Source: JAJRRS01 sp965230275
Lineage (GTDB): Bacteria; Planctomycetota; Phycisphaerae; Phycisphaerales; Phycisphaeraceae
Direction: 5' to 3'
DNA: 64,000 bases
NCBI GenBank assembly: GCA_965230275.1
Contig: CBDDKO010000002.1
Location: 2,046,001 to 2,110,000 of the forward strand
The notes beneath the pieces were generated by a model, which had not been told where the DNA came from, did no database searches, and was given only the letters and a program-made list of their open reading frames with translations. Positions 9,167-17,065 of the stretch are shown in pieces (position 1 is the first letter of the stretch; the number at the start of each line of letters is the position of its first letter). A program made the position numbers and the translations under genes.

Positions 9167-10168
9167 ATTCCCGCATAGGGGCTTTATGCAACCCCCTGCC
9201 TGATAACATGGTCGCGGGCCAGGCGGATCAGGATTTTGGCGGTGACGTAAGGCTCGACACGGCGGCCACGCACCCACGGCGGCAGGTGGGTCAGGCCGCC
9301 GCCGAAGTTGCAGAGGTTGGCGAAGCGCGTCTCGACGCTGCGACGGGTGCTAAGTAGTTGGCGGATGAACGGTGAAGGCGCACGCATCCGCTGGATCATG
9401 GCCACACGGTGCGGGCTGTGCACGCGTGACTGGCCCAGCCCCTTGGCGTGGCGGAAGCGGCGCGGCGTCACCAGGACGCGCCCGGCCCCGGCGGCCTGGT
9501 CGTACAACGGGTTGGTCTCGTAGTTGGCGTCGGCCAGCAGGTAGCCCTCGCCCAGTTGTTCTTGTTCGATCATCTGCTTGGCGGCGATGCGTTCGTCGAC
9601 GTTCATCGGCGCGACACGGTAGGCGACGGGGCGGTTATTCTCGGCATAAATCGCGTGGAGTTTGTAGCCCTTCTGGAACCCGCCGGCGCCACGGCCGATC
9701 GTCGCGCGGCGGTCGACGCTGTGCTTGGCGACGGCCAACGGCTTGCCGTCGATACGCAGGGTCAGGGCTTGTTGCGTTGGGGGTTCGAGCCGATCCATCA
9801 GTTGATCGAGTGCCCGACGGGTTTCGGGCCGGGCCAGACGCCGGCTCATGGTCGACTGATCCGGCAACGCCGCCGGCGGCTTGACGCCGACCCAGTGACG
9901 ACGGTCACACGCCCAATACACCGGCCGATCGTGCAGCACCGCCCAGAGGTAGACGCGGAGGATGCGTGCGGTGGGATGCACAAACCGCCTGCGTCGGACG
10001 TGGGTTGACATGACGGTGAGTTGGGCCGTTAAGATGCTCCACAGTTCGCGTTCCATGCCGGTGACTCCTTCTCGGTGAGGTCGAGTAAGTGGTCCACCAG
10101 TATGGGCGCGAACGCTTGTTAGCGCCAGCGGTTAGATAAAATGGCGCATAAAGCCCGCAGGCGGGGAT
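9167..10168 (-). mobile_element. IS4/IS5-type insertion sequence
   Basis: The element is delimited by imperfect terminal inverted repeats of 23 bp, 9167-9189 and 10146-10168, identical at 19 positions by eye; the inner 12 or so bases (GGCTTTATGC and its complement) are nearly perfect. The single transposase gene ends inside the left repeat. The outer part of the repeats resembles the REP-like palindrome at 10200-10215, so the true ends and any target duplication are uncertain. Confidence 0.65.
9184..10056 (-). CDS. DDE transposase (IS4/IS5 type)
   Basis: A 290-residue transposase. The DDE residues can be placed: Asp in L-R-I-D-G-K-P-L, Asp in Y-L-L-A-D-A-N-Y-E, and Glu in R-R-S-V-E-T-R-F-A-N-L, the last two fitting the YREK-like signature of the DDE_Tnp_1 family. 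The N-terminal part carries a helix-rich DUF4096-free start with A-R-I-L-R-V-Y-L-W-A-V. No frameshift or internal stop is seen, so it could be active. Confidence 0.85.
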   Translation of the reverse strand: MERELWSILTAQLTVMSTHVRRRRFVHPTARILRVYLWAVLHDRPVYWACDRRHWVGVKPPAALPDQSTMSRRLARPETRRALDQLMDRLEPPTQQALTLRIDGKPLAVAKHSVDRRATIGRGAGGFQKGYKLHAIYAENNRPVAYRVAPMNVDERIAAKQMIEQEQLGEGYLLADANYETNPLYDQAAGAGRVLVTPRRFRHAKGLGQSRVHSPHRVAMIQRMRAPSPFIRQLLSTRRSVETRFANLCNFGGGLTHLPPWVRGRRVEPYVTAKILIRLARDHVIRQGVA

Positions 10169-10351
10169 CCAGTCTTCTTAGAAGTCCAAAGGGATGGGGC
10201 CCCGCCTGCGCGGGGATGACATATAGAGGCAGTAAGTAATCACGCAAAGAGATCTAAACTCCACCGATTAAAACTCTTAACGGCTTTCGCTTGCTGGTTT
10301 GATTTTGTGCTGCACGGTAACGTGTCGAATACGTCCCATGGTCAGATGTGT
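10057..10351. other. Gap holding IS right end and a REP-like palindrome
   Basis: No gene is seen. The stretch holds the right inverted repeat of the insertion sequence (10146-10168) and a REP-like palindrome, CCCCGC (10200-10205) with GCGGGG (10210-10215) around a 4-base loop, in a GTCATCCCCGC context. The remainder shows nothing recognisable. Confidence 0.6.
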
Positions 10352-10396
10352 AAGCGGGTGAAGGGACTCGATCCGGCAACATTCAGCTTGGAAGGC
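10352..10396 (+). repeat. Left attachment-site copy (truncated tRNA-Gly 3' part)
   Basis: These 45 bases match 27888-27932, the 3' half of the tRNA-Gly(TCC) gene, at 42 of 45 positions; the three differences cluster in the T-loop/T-stem. The copy lacks the rest of the tRNA. This is the pattern left when an element integrates into the 3' end of a tRNA gene, so it marks the distal end (attL/attR partner) of the 17.5-kb island. Confidence 0.85.
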
Positions 10397-10601
10397 CAAA
10401 CGGCCTCAGGTCCATCTCTTGCTCAAATCGCCACTTACGACACTCCTTCCCGGGGCTGGTACGAATCCTTGCACGAGGTCGCGGGGAGGGTCTTCGCGTC
10501 ACGCTGGATTGGGCAAAATTATCAATCAAATATGATTTACTATTGGCTTACACAGGCTATTGATGATAATATATGATCTCTAATATGCCGATGGAGATGG
10601 T
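10397..10601 (+). promoter_or_regulatory. AT-rich promoter region of hipBA
   Basis: Markedly AT-rich. Two promoter-like pairs can be drawn: TTGGGC (10509-10514) with TATGAT (10531-10536) at 16-bp spacing, and TTGGCT (10543-10548) with TAATAT (10567-10572) at 18 bp. Short repeated ATATGAT/AATATG words between 10529 and 10587 could be HipB operators. TACGAATCCTTGCAC at 10460-10474 recurs at the other end of the island. Confidence 0.45.
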
Positions 10602-10916
10602 ATGGCGAAGGGCCCAATCCAACTGCACCGTCCCGACGAGATCGCCAGTCTGCTGGCCGATCGCGTTCGAGCCGAGCGCCTGCGGCGCGAGTGGAAGCAG
10701 GAAACACTGGCTGAGCGATCGGGCGTGTCGATGCCGACCATTCGGCGATACGAACGGACCGGCCGCACGTCTCTGGAGAACCTGCTGAAGCTCTGCCACG
10801 CGCTCGGACGGCTCGACGAGTTTGCCGACCTGCTCAAGCCGCCGCCCGCATCGAGCATCGATGAACTGGCGGCACGCACCACGTCAGCACCTAAACGCAA
10901 GCGAGGTGTGCGATGA
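10602..10916 (+). CDS. hipB: HipB-like antitoxin, XRE-family DNA-binding protein
   Basis: A 104-residue protein with an XRE helix-turn-helix near residues 20-75 (A-D-R-V-R-A-E-R-L-R-R-E-W-K-Q, LAERSGVSMPTIRRYERTG). It precedes hipA with an ATGA overlap, the usual antitoxin-toxin order. HipB proteins bind HipA to block its kinase activity and repress their shared promoter. The tail is basic (K-R-K-R-G-V-R). Confidence 0.88.
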   Translation: MAKGPIQLHRPDEIASLLADRVRAERLRREWKQETLAERSGVSMPTIRRYERTGRTSLENLLKLCHALGRLDEFADLLKPPPASSIDELAARTTSAPKRKRGVR

Positions 10917-12157
10917 GAGAAATCACGGTCAAACTGCAGCACACGCCAAGCGACACGCTGACGGTCGGCAGACTCGCCGAGCAGGATCGCCGCATCTACT
11001 TCGAATATGACAACGCCTTCCTCGACACTGGCATCGAACTGTCACCATTCAAGCTGCCCGCCCAGCCCGGCCTGATCGAGCACACCGACCATTCATTCGG
11101 CCCACTGCCCGGCGTGTTCGACGATTCGCTCCCCGATGGTTGGGGCCTGCTCTTGATGGACCGGCACTTCCGTCATCGGGGCATTGACCCCGCGACACTT
11201 TCCCCGCTTGATCGCCTGGCTTACCTCGGCACCCGCACGATGGGGGCCCTAACGTACCACCCGCCGTCCCGCGAACAGCCCGAGCATGACGATCAGTTGA
11301 TCAATTTGTATGACCTGGGCCACAACGCCGAGCAAGTACTCGAGGGTGACGCCGCCGAGGTGCTGCCCGAACTGATGCGCGCCGGCGGATCGCCCGGCGG
11401 TGCCCGCCCGAAGGTGCTGGTCGGCATCCAAGGCGACCGCATCATCTCCGGCGAAGACGATCTACCTGCCGGGTATCAGCATTGGATCGTCAAGTTCGCC
11501 GCCAGGGAAGATGCCCGTGACGCCGGCCCCGTCGAATACGCCTACGCCCTGATGGCCCACGCCGCCGGGATCGATATGCCACCTATACGCCTGTTCGAGG
11601 TCAAACACGGCCGCAGTGTACGGCGGTACTTCGGCGTCCAGCGTTTCGACCGCCCCCGGAATGCTGACGGCAACCGCCGCATCCACATGCACACGTTCGC
11701 CAACCTGATCCACACCAACTTCCGCATCCCCTCAACCGACTACGCCGACCTGTTCAAGGTCACGCAGGCCCTGACGCGGAACCATGCAGACCTGCTGCGT
11801 CTGTTTCGACTGATGCTGTTCAACATCGCCGCCCACAACCGCGACGACCACGCCAAGAACTTTGCCTTCACGCTCGACGACCAGACCGACGAATGGTCGC
11901 TGGCCCCCGCCTACGACCTGACCCACACGCCCGGCCCAGGTGGCGAACACACCTCCACCATCCTCGGCGAAGGCCGCCAGCCCACGCGCGACCACTGCCT
12001 GAAACTCGCCGCCCAATTCGGCCTCAAGCCCCGCGAGACCAGCCCCATCATCGACCAGGTCAACGCCGCCATCACCCGCTGGCCCCGCTTCGCCGACCAG
12101 GCATCCTGCACGAAGAAGATCACCAGCAGCATTGGCAAGTCCGTCACAACGCTCTGA
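10913..12157 (+). CDS. hipA: HipA-like Ser/Thr kinase toxin
   Basis: A 414-residue HipA family kinase. Visible landmarks are the N-terminal couple domain with LPDGWGLLLMDRHF, the phosphorylation/P-loop segment GGSPGGARPK near residues 157-166, the catalytic N-R-D-D-H-A-K-N near residue 310, and the metal-binding L-A-P-A-Y-D-L-T near residue 330. In E. coli HipA phosphorylates glutamyl-tRNA synthetase and halts translation; other members target other synthetases. All key kinase residues appear intact. It lies at the outer end of the island, where it may stabilise the element. Confidence 0.92.
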   Translation: MREITVKLQHTPSDTLTVGRLAEQDRRIYFEYDNAFLDTGIELSPFKLPAQPGLIEHTDHSFGPLPGVFDDSLPDGWGLLLMDRHFRHRGIDPATLSPLDRLAYLGTRTMGALTYHPPSREQPEHDDQLINLYDLGHNAEQVLEGDAAEVLPELMRAGGSPGGARPKVLVGIQGDRIISGEDDLPAGYQHWIVKFAAREDARDAGPVEYAYALMAHAAGIDMPPIRLFEVKHGRSVRRYFGVQRFDRPRNADGNRRIHMHTFANLIHTNFRIPSTDYADLFKVTQALTRNHADLLRLFRLMLFNIAAHNRDDHAKNFAFTLDDQTDEWSLAPAYDLTHTPGPGGEHTSTILGEGRQPTRDHCLKLAAQFGLKPRETSPIIDQVNAAITRWPRFADQASCTKKITSSIGKSVTTL

Positions 12158-12670
12158 CCCCACGATTGCCGGTCGTGCGACCCGCCATGGTTCCTTCCGT
12201 GGCTCGACTTCTGGTGACGCCAGCGGGAACAGCCACAGCCATACACAGACTTTATTTCGCGTGTCCGGTTTTCGTGACGGCACAGGTCAGCTTGCGTGTA
12301 GCGTCGACACAAGTTCCCCAGTCCACAGGTTCAAGAGGTCCATAAGGTCGCGATGCCCGGGCTTCTGAACCCTTTGAACCCCCGAACCCGACCACCTCAG
12401 GCCGGTCGGTAGCGCCGCCGCAATCCGACACGGTCACAACAAACTGTGCTCACAGGCCCGATGCGTTCCCGTGCCATCGGATCGATCGCTCGTCCGGAAG
12501 TACCTAATCGCTTGGCCGATCGCATGGTCCGAGCACGCCAAGCGCCATACAACATTGACAGCATTGGACAATAACTGTCAAATAGGCAAGTCTCGTTCGC
12601 GGGGCGGCCGGGGTTGGGGTGACCCCGTATCACGCAGCCGACATCTCACCGCACCGGGATAGAAAACCTG
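12158..12670 (+). promoter_or_regulatory. Intergenic region before the RM operon with an inverted repeat
   Basis: No convincing gene. TTGACAG (12555-12561) and CTGTCAA (12575-12581) form a perfect 7-bp inverted repeat with a 13-base spacer. TTGACA can also serve as a -35 box, with TCAAAT (12578-12583) 17 bp later as a weak -10 box, so a regulator bound here would cover the promoter of the downstream operon. The rest of the gap shows nothing recognisable. Confidence 0.45.
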
Positions 12671-12898
12671 ATGCCCAAGCAGCCCGACGACGTGATGACG
12701 ATCGACGACCTTGCCGCGTACCTCAAACTCAGCAAGTCGACGCTCTACAAGCTATGCCAAGAAGGCAAGGTTCCGGGCGCCAAGATCGGCCGCCACTGGC
12801 GGTTCCACCGCTCGACAATCGAGGCGTGGATGTCCGGTCGCGATACCGAGACGGCAGGCCCGGCCAGCAAACCCAAGCGTAAGCAAAGGAAACGATAG
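12671..12898 (+). CDS. Excisionase/MerR-like helix-turn-helix protein
   Basis: A 75-residue protein with the HTH_17 form: MTIDDLAAYLKLSKSTLYKL, then E-G-K-V-P-G-A-K-I-G-R-H-W-R-F and S-T-I-E-A-W-M. Proteins of this type act as excisionases or small regulators. It ends 2 bp before hsdM and so is the first gene of the RM operon; a role as its regulator is plausible. The C-terminal tail is lysine- and arginine-rich. Confidence 0.82.
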   Translation: MPKQPDDVMTIDDLAAYLKLSKSTLYKLCQEGKVPGAKIGRHWRFHRSTIEAWMSGRDTETAGPASKPKRKQRKR

Positions 12899-12900
12899 GC

Positions 12901-15003
12901 GTGCAGGATTTCAGCCAAGTCGAGAAAGACCTCTGGGAAGCGGCCGACCAGCTTCGCGCCAATTCCAACCTCGCCTCCAGCGAATACTTCATGCCACTGC
13001 TGGGCGTGATCTTCCTGCGCCACGCCACCAACCGCTTCGACGCCATCACCAAGGAGATCGCCGAAGACCAAGCCGCCGGGCGCATGCCCAAGCGCAAGCC
13101 CATCCGGGCCGACTACGTCCGTCGCCGCGCCCTTTGGCTGCCCGAGAACGCCCGCTTCGACCACATCCTCAACCTGCCCACCGACACCAACTTGGGCCAG
13201 GCCCTCATCGCTGCCATGGAGGCCATCGAGAAAGACTTCGTGCCCCTCGCTGGCGTCCTGCCCAAGGAATACACCCGCTTCGGTAACGACTTCCTCGAGG
13301 AACTGCTGAAGATATTCAACCGCGAATCGCTCCGCACCGCCACCGGCGATCTGTTCGGCCGGATCTACGAATACTTCCTCATGAAGTTCGCCGACCAGAA
13401 AGCCCACGACGACGGCGAATTCTTCACCCCGCCCTCCATCGTCCAAGCCATCGTCAACGTCATCGAACCCGAACACGGCACCGTCTTCGACCCCGCCTGC
13501 GGCTCCGGCGGCATGTTCGTCCAATCCAGCCACTTCATGGAAGACCACGGCCTCGACACCGCCAAACGCGTTGTCTTCTACGGCCACGAGAAAACCGCCA
13601 CCACCATCCGCCTGGCCAAGATGAACCTCGCCGTCCACGGCCTCGAGGGCGACATCCGCGAAGCCAACACCTTCTACCAGGACGAACACACCCTCGCCGG
13701 CAAGTGCGATTTCGTCATGGCCAATCCACCGTTCAACGTGGACATGGTCGACAGCGAAAAAATCGAAGGCGATCCCCGCCTGCCGTTCGGCCTGCCCGGC
13801 GTGAACAAGTCGAAGAAAGTCTCCAACGCCAACTACCTCTGGATTTCCTACTTCCACAGCTACCTTGGCGACACCGGCCGCTCGGGCTTCGTCATGTCGT
13901 CGCAAGCCTCCAGCGCAGGGCATGGCGAGAAAGACGTCCGCCGCAAAATCGTCCAGACCGGCGATGTCGATGTCATGCTCGCCATCCGGGGCAACTTCTT
14001 CTACACCCGCTCCGTGCCCTGCGAACTGTGGTTCTTCGATCGCGGCAAGTCCAAAGCCCGCCGCGACAAGGTGCTCATGCTCGACGCACGCAACGTCTTC
14101 CGCAAAGTCACCCGCAAAATCTACGACTTCTCCCCCGAGCAGCTGGCCAACCTCACCTCCATCGTCTGGCTCTACCGGGGACAGAAAAATGCCTTCCTCG
14201 ATCTGGTCAAGTCCTACTTCGGCAACATCTGCAACGAATGCAGCGCCATCGGCCCAGCGATCGAATCATTCGACGAAGCCACCGCCTCCCTCGCCGACCA
14301 TCTTGATGGCATCGCCAAGGCCGTGAAGAAACTCGACGATGTCGACGCCGCCAAGCGCCAGGCCCTCGCCGACACGCTCGCCGAACTGATAGACACCCGC
14401 GCCGCTTACGCCGGCGACCGCGACAAGCTCATCATGGCCATCGACGCCTACCGCAAGGCCGCCTGCAAATCCCTGCCCGCCGCCAACGCCGCCCAGCACA
14501 AGGCCCGGCAGAAGTTCGACCCCATCGCCGAGGAAGTCCGGGGCCTGACCAAACAGGCCGACCTGATTTACAAGATCGCCGCCCGCGCCCGGGATAGCGC
14601 CCTCGACCTGGCCGCCGATGATTCCGCCGCTGAACATATCAATCGGCGGGAACTGTCCAAGCTCATCAAGCAGCTTGACGACATGCGCAAGGCCGCCGTC
14701 GAACAGCTTCGCCTGGCCGTGTACTTCCACAAGCAGGTGGTCTGGCTTCAGGATCGTTTCCCCGACGCCAAGTTGGTGGACGTGCCCGGCCTGGTCAAGG
14801 TCGTCACCACGGCCCAGATCGAAGCCGCCGACTGGTCGCTGACGCCGGGCCGCTACGTCGGCGTCGCCCCGCCCGAGCCGGATGAAGACTTCGACTTCGA
14901 ACAGGCCATCCGCGACATCCATGTCGAACTGGCTGATCTCAATGGCGAAGCGGCAACACTGGCCAAGACGATTCAGTCCAACTTCGAGGAGTTGGGCGTA
15001 TGA
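12901..15003 (+). CDS. hsdM: Type I restriction-modification system, DNA methyltransferase subunit
   Basis: A 700-residue HsdM with GTG start. The N-terminal HsdM helical domain (F-S-Q-V-E-K-D-L-W-E-A-A-D) leads to the N6-adenine methylase domain: F-D-P-A-C-G-S-G-G-M-F near residue 195 binds S-adenosylmethionine and N-P-P-F near residue 275 is the catalytic motif. It is longer than the common 500 residues; the extra C-terminal part (about 450-700) is helical and charged, probably a coiled region contacting HsdS. Its stop overlaps the hsdS start (ATGA). Confidence 0.94.
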   Translation: MQDFSQVEKDLWEAADQLRANSNLASSEYFMPLLGVIFLRHATNRFDAITKEIAEDQAAGRMPKRKPIRADYVRRRALWLPENARFDHILNLPTDTNLGQALIAAMEAIEKDFVPLAGVLPKEYTRFGNDFLEELLKIFNRESLRTATGDLFGRIYEYFLMKFADQKAHDDGEFFTPPSIVQAIVNVIEPEHGTVFDPACGSGGMFVQSSHFMEDHGLDTAKRVVFYGHEKTATTIRLAKMNLAVHGLEGDIREANTFYQDEHTLAGKCDFVMANPPFNVDMVDSEKIEGDPRLPFGLPGVNKSKKVSNANYLWISYFHSYLGDTGRSGFVMSSQASSAGHGEKDVRRKIVQTGDVDVMLAIRGNFFYTRSVPCELWFFDRGKSKARRDKVLMLDARNVFRKVTRKIYDFSPEQLANLTSIVWLYRGQKNAFLDLVKSYFGNICNECSAIGPAIESFDEATASLADHLDGIAKAVKKLDDVDAAKRQALADTLAELIDTRAAYAGDRDKLIMAIDAYRKAACKSLPAANAAQHKARQKFDPIAEEVRGLTKQADLIYKIAARARDSALDLAADDSAAEHINRRELSKLIKQLDDMRKAAVEQLRLAVYFHKQVVWLQDRFPDAKLVDVPGLVKVVTTAQIEAADWSLTPGRYVGVAPPEPDEDFDFEQAIRDIHVELADLNGEAATLAKTIQSNFEELGV

Positions 15004-16232
15004 ATTGGCGCGAGGCCAAACTTGGTGAGTTCATGCAGATCAAGCATGGGTTCGCGTTCAAGAGCAAGTACTTCTCAGACGCTGGGAAGCACATTGTCTT
15101 GACGCCGGGAAACTGCTTCGAGAACGGTGGCCTCAGGCTGAAGGGTGAAAAGGAGAAATACTACGTCGGTGAGATTCCTGATGAGTACCTGCTGTCCGAA
15201 GGCGACATGCTCGTCGTCATGACCGATCTGGTGAATCGTGCCCCCATACTGGGTGGCTCGTTTATCATCCCTGATGATGATCGGTTCTTGCACAATCAAC
15301 GCCTTGGGCTTGTTCAGATTACAGACGAATATGCCATAGATCGCATGTTCCTATACAACTTGCTGAACACGCACAACTATCGGTCGCAAGTTCGAGGGTC
15401 TGCCAGCGGCGCAACCGTTCGACATACATCTCCCGATCGCATTCGGGCATGTCGGGTCCGCATCCCTGTTGATGTTGAGTGTCAAAGGCGCATCGGCGAG
15501 ACGTTGTGCGCCTACGACGACCTGATGGAGAACAACGCGCGGCGGATACGGTTGCTGGAGGAGTCGGCGCGGCTGCTGTACGAAGAATGGTTCGTCCGCC
15601 TCCGCTTCCCCGGCCACGAACACACCCCCACCCAAAACAACCTGCCCAAGGGTTGGGAACGCAAGAAGATTGACGAGGTCTGCGACACCGTCGGCGGCGG
15701 CACGCCTTCAACCAAGATCGCCAACTACTGGGATGGCGACATCACGTGGGTGGTCCCGTCAGACATCACGAAGAACGACTGCATCACGCTGCTCGATTCG
15801 GAACGCAAGATCACCGAATCCGGCCTGCGCGAATCGTCGGCGAAGATGGTGCCTGCGGAAACGATCCTGATGACCAGCCGAGCGTCGGTTGGCTTCTTCG
15901 CTCTGATGGATCGGGAGGTCTGCACCAACCAAGGCTTCATCAACATCATGCCGCATGATGAACCCATGCGGATGTATCTGTTGTTCAACCTGATGTCCCG
16001 CGTGGACGAGATCAGGTCGAACGCAAAGGGCGCGACCTATCCCGAAATCAGCAAGGGCCGCTTCCGCGACATGGATGTGATCGTGCCCGCCGCGCCGCTG
16101 GTGAAGGAATTCTCAGCATTCGCCACCGACGTGATTCTGCAGGTGCGATGCCTGAAGAAACAGAGCCAGAAACTCCAAAAGGCGCGTGACCTGCTGCTGC
16201 CGCGCCTGATGAGCGGGGAGGTGGCGGTGTGA
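15000..16232 (+). CDS. hsdS: Type I restriction-modification system, specificity subunit
   Basis: A 410-residue HsdS with two target-recognition domains (about 1-165 and 205-370), each followed by a conserved helix: ARRIRLLEESARLLYEEWF in the middle and Q-K-A-R-D-L-L-L-P-R-L-M-S-G at the end. Each domain reads one half of a bipartite site; the site cannot be told from sequence. The first domain has lower GC and less biased codons than its neighbours, as expected for exchangeable recognition domains. Confidence 0.92.
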   Translation: MNWREAKLGEFMQIKHGFAFKSKYFSDAGKHIVLTPGNCFENGGLRLKGEKEKYYVGEIPDEYLLSEGDMLVVMTDLVNRAPILGGSFIIPDDDRFLHNQRLGLVQITDEYAIDRMFLYNLLNTHNYRSQVRGSASGATVRHTSPDRIRACRVRIPVDVECQRRIGETLCAYDDLMENNARRIRLLEESARLLYEEWFVRLRFPGHEHTPTQNNLPKGWERKKIDEVCDTVGGGTPSTKIANYWDGDITWVVPSDITKNDCITLLDSERKITESGLRESSAKMVPAETILMTSRASVGFFALMDREVCTNQGFINIMPHDEPMRMYLLFNLMSRVDEIRSNAKGATYPEISKGRFRDMDVIVPAAPLVKEFSAFATDVILQVRCLKKQSQKLQKARDLLLPRLMSGEVAV

Positions 16233-17065
16233 GCGATGGCTTGCCGGCTATGCCTGACTACCTTCGGAACTTGGGGCCCGTCGGACTTCCCCGATTGAGC
16301 AATCGGGATGCCGCCTGCATGGTGCTGCCCGATCTGGACTACGACGCGCAGCTTGTGGCCATTCAGCAGTTGATTCGGCAACACGAACGGGTAAATGCTG
16401 AACTTGCACAAGAGATTGATGAGATCAAGGCGTTTGCCGAGCGCTCGACAGGGCTTCGAAACGAGCATGCCGTAAATGAACTGATTGATCGGTTCCATCA
16501 TTCGGTATATCAGGATGCCGCTCACAGCATGGCTGCCGTAGGCATGCTCGCACCACTGATTGAATCGGTGTTCCATCAGGCCTTCTGCGGTATCCGCAAG
16601 CAGTTCTTCGCATCGACGGGTTCCGTTTCATCTCATCCCCGCTGGGCACAGCCCGCCGAGGATCAGTGGGATTGCCACTTTGTCTGGAAAAATGGGCGGC
16701 GGCGAAAGAGCCTGGTCGACGGAATCGTACAGTTGGCGGAAGCGATTGACCTGACGCCGCACCTGCCGCGTGGTTACGGTTTGAAATTGCAGGCGTTGTT
16801 CGAATACCGCAACAAGATGTTCCACCACGGCTTCGAGTGGCCGTTGGACGAGCGAAAGCGGTTTGCCAAACGCATCGACGAATCCGGTTGGCCCGCGGAC
16901 TGGTTCGCCCGCGCCACCAGTGGGGATGAGCCGTGGGTGTTCTACATGACAGCCCCATTCATTGGCCGGTGCGTGGAGCTGGTCGAGGGTGTAATCGAAG
17001 GTATCGGTGCGTACTGCAACCAACGAAGCAATATGGGCGATAGCGCCGGGGAGGTGGTGGTATGA
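16229..17065 (+). CDS. HEPN-like protein embedded in the RM operon (candidate RNase)
   Basis: A 278-residue protein of no recognised family, with GTG start inside a GTGA overlap with hsdS. It is mainly helical. The segment F-E-Y-R-N-K-M-F-H-H-G-F-E-W-P near residues 191-205 contains R194-N195-x3-H199, the Rx4H motif with a polar residue after the arginine that marks catalytic HEPN ribonucleases. A second helix region (residues 40-75) is rich in Q and E. HEPN proteins often cut RNA in toxin-antitoxin and abortive-infection systems. The assignment rests on one motif and on context. Confidence 0.5.
   Translation: MSDGLPAMPDYLRNLGPVGLPRLSNRDAACMVLPDLDYDAQLVAIQQLIRQHERVNAELAQEIDEIKAFAERSTGLRNEHAVNELIDRFHHSVYQDAAHSMAAVGMLAPLIESVFHQAFCGIRKQFFASTGSVSSHPRWAQPAEDQWDCHFVWKNGRRRKSLVDGIVQLAEAIDLTPHLPRGYGLKLQALFEYRNKMFHHGFEWPLDERKRFAKRIDESGWPADWFARATSGDEPWVFYMTAPFIGRCVELVEGVIEGIGAYCNQRSNMGDSAGEVVV

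Noticed and set aside
10307..10576. Open frame with V-K-G-L-D-P-A-T-F-S-L-E-G
   Set aside because: This is the antisense reading of the tRNA-Gly remnant, a well-known false protein tail; no other coding signs.
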